Source: DUZB01 sp964407525 | GTDB lineage: Bacteria; Desulfobacterota; DSM-4660; Desulfatiglandales; Desulfatiglandaceae | Assembly (NCBI GenBank): GCA_964407525.1 | Contig: CAYOWC010000103.1 | Location: 1-14,357 of the forward strand | Reading direction: 5' to 3' | DNA: 14,357 nt | In this document: piece by piece, positions 13,602 through 14,357 of the stretch | How the letters are laid out: each line of letters begins with the position of its first letter | Numbering within the stretch: the first letter of the stretch is position 1 | Notes under the pieces: generated by a model | Databases searched by the model: none | The model's input: the letters and a program-made list of their open reading frames with translations, nothing else | What the model was told of the DNA's origin: nothing | Program-made: the position numbers and the translations under genes

Positions 13602-13672
13602 CCTTTTGGGTATTCAGTTTTCAAAGAACATTCGGAAAACAGTAAGAGTCAACGGCAGACTTGATCCCACTC

Positions 13673-14357
13673 CTACCAAACGAATACAAGGGTCTCGGGA
13701 TTCGGAAATAGGAGCGACTGACACTCCAGCCGTGGATTGCCACCCAAATAAACCGCCCTTAATTTGATCAGGTCCTGGGTGCCATTCAGGTCCGTGAGCC
13801 GGTTTTGATCAACGCGCAGGTCTTCCAGCGCTTTCAACCCGGAGACATCCAGGGTCGTAAGTTTGTTCCCCCCAACCCATAGCGCCCGCAATTGCCTGGT
13901 ATTTTTCAGGCCATTGACGCAATCGATCTTATTGGCGCCCAGAAACAATCCTTCCAACTGCTTCAATGTGCCGACATCAATCTGTCGTATGGCGTTTCCG
14001 CCCAGGTTGAGAGACTTCAGATTTCGAAAAGTCTCCAGCCCCTTGACGTCTGAAATCTCCATCCTTTCACACCAGATGGATTCCACTTGTTCCGCCAATC
14101 TCTCAGTGATAGGCGCTGTTAAAGGCAAACCGTCTTCAGGTCTCAGGGGAAAAACGCGCGTTCGCAGGCAGCTGTTGAATGCCGGGTCTTGAATGATGGA
14201 CTCCTTGGAGTGGTAGAAGTCCCAATAGGCGATGTGCCAGATGCGCAGGGGCTCCTGCTTCCAGGGAGGGTGAAGCGTCGGGTCGAATTCCTTGACGAGC
14301 TGCCAATAGTCTGGAGGATCAAATGTTCCAAGATTTGACACCCAACTCGTCACCGCA
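13673..14357 (-). CDS. Leucine-rich-repeat protein, N-terminus beyond the window
   Basis: The frame is open to the right edge, so the true start is unknown; GTG at 14353 is the first possible start inside. The C-terminal half has about five repeats of 21-22 residues with the pattern LxxLxLxxNxI/L: LKSLNLGGNAI, LEGLFLGANKI, LRALWVGGNKL, LEDLRVDQNRL and LRAVYLGGNPR. This is the SDS22/internalin-like class, which usually mediates protein binding. The visible N-terminal part (about 110 residues, with PPDYWQLVKEFDPTLHPP and WHIAYWDFYHSKESI) is rich in Trp and Tyr and matches nothing I know. The protein ends soon after the last repeat without a cap or anchor. No secretion signal can be judged because the start is missing. 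It faces the cassette tail-to-tail and is G+C-richer than it. Confidence 0.8.
   Translation of the reverse strand, partial: AVTSWVSNLGTFDPPDYWQLVKEFDPTLHPPWKQEPLRIWHIAYWDFYHSKESIIQDPAFNSCLRTRVFPLRPEDGLPLTAPITERLAEQVESIWCERMEISDVKGLETFRNLKSLNLGGNAIRQIDVGTLKQLEGLFLGANKIDCVNGLKNTRQLRALWVGGNKLTTLDVSGLKALEDLRVDQNRLTDLNGTQDLIKLRAVYLGGNPRLECQSLLFPNPETLVFVW

Noticed and set aside
13610..13632. Sequence like the AGTTTTCAAAGAAC stretch common near Firmicutes rRNA genes
   Set aside because: It is too short and there is no rRNA sequence nearby.
1..14357. CRISPR array or transposase gene
   Set aside because: No regularly spaced direct repeats of 23-40 nt and no transposase or integrase motifs were seen on either strand.

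Overview
The window reads as chromosomal DNA of a Gram-negative, deltaproteobacterium-like (Desulfobacterota-type) bacterium. This placement is inference. It rests on a stand-alone heptose adenylyltransferase for lipopolysaccharide, a CHASE2-type membrane cyclase, a YkgJ-type cysteine-cluster protein, and short tandem GGTTCA/GGTTGC-type repeats just after stop codons. No rRNA or other strong taxonomic marker is present.

Left part (1-3447, minus strand): a compact operon reads leftward. It holds an AMP-forming acyl-CoA ligase, then a membrane class III nucleotide cyclase whose catalytic domain comes before its CHASE2 sensor (the reverse of the usual order), then the first eight codons of a third gene that overlaps the cyclase stop and has a strong ribosome binding site. 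A 231-bp divergent promoter region (3448-3678) separates this operon from a plus-strand ABC-F ATPase.

Middle part (3679-11133, plus strand): an ABC-F protein; a 190-bp element bounded by 23-nt inverted repeats; a small unknown protein; a 965-aa fusion of an MrfA/YprA-like helicase with a DEDD exonuclease of the MrfB/YprB kind; a YkgJ-like cysteine-cluster protein; a ComF-like phosphoribosyltransferase; RfaE2; and a tRNA-Arg(ACG) with a good sigma-70 promoter and a terminator. The helicase, YkgJ, ComF and RfaE2 genes are co-directional with short gaps and may be co-transcribed.

Right part (11134-14357): this looks like an accessory region behind the tRNA. About 790 nt hold no supportable gene. 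Then comes an AT-rich three-gene cassette with ATGA stop/start overlaps at both junctions. The first gene is broken by an in-frame TAG at codon 5 and a one-base loss near codon 94. The second encodes a zinc-ribbon plus helix-turn-helix protein that resembles MqsA-type antitoxins in layout. The third encodes a 145-aa protein of an uncharacterised family. It is followed by a 124-bp inverted-repeat element and a leucine-rich-repeat gene that runs off the right edge. No integrase, transposase, CRISPR array or duplicated tRNA end was found, so the island reading is inference from position and composition.

Most notable: the cassette with its broken first gene, the helicase-exonuclease fusion, and the inverted cyclase-CHASE2 architecture.
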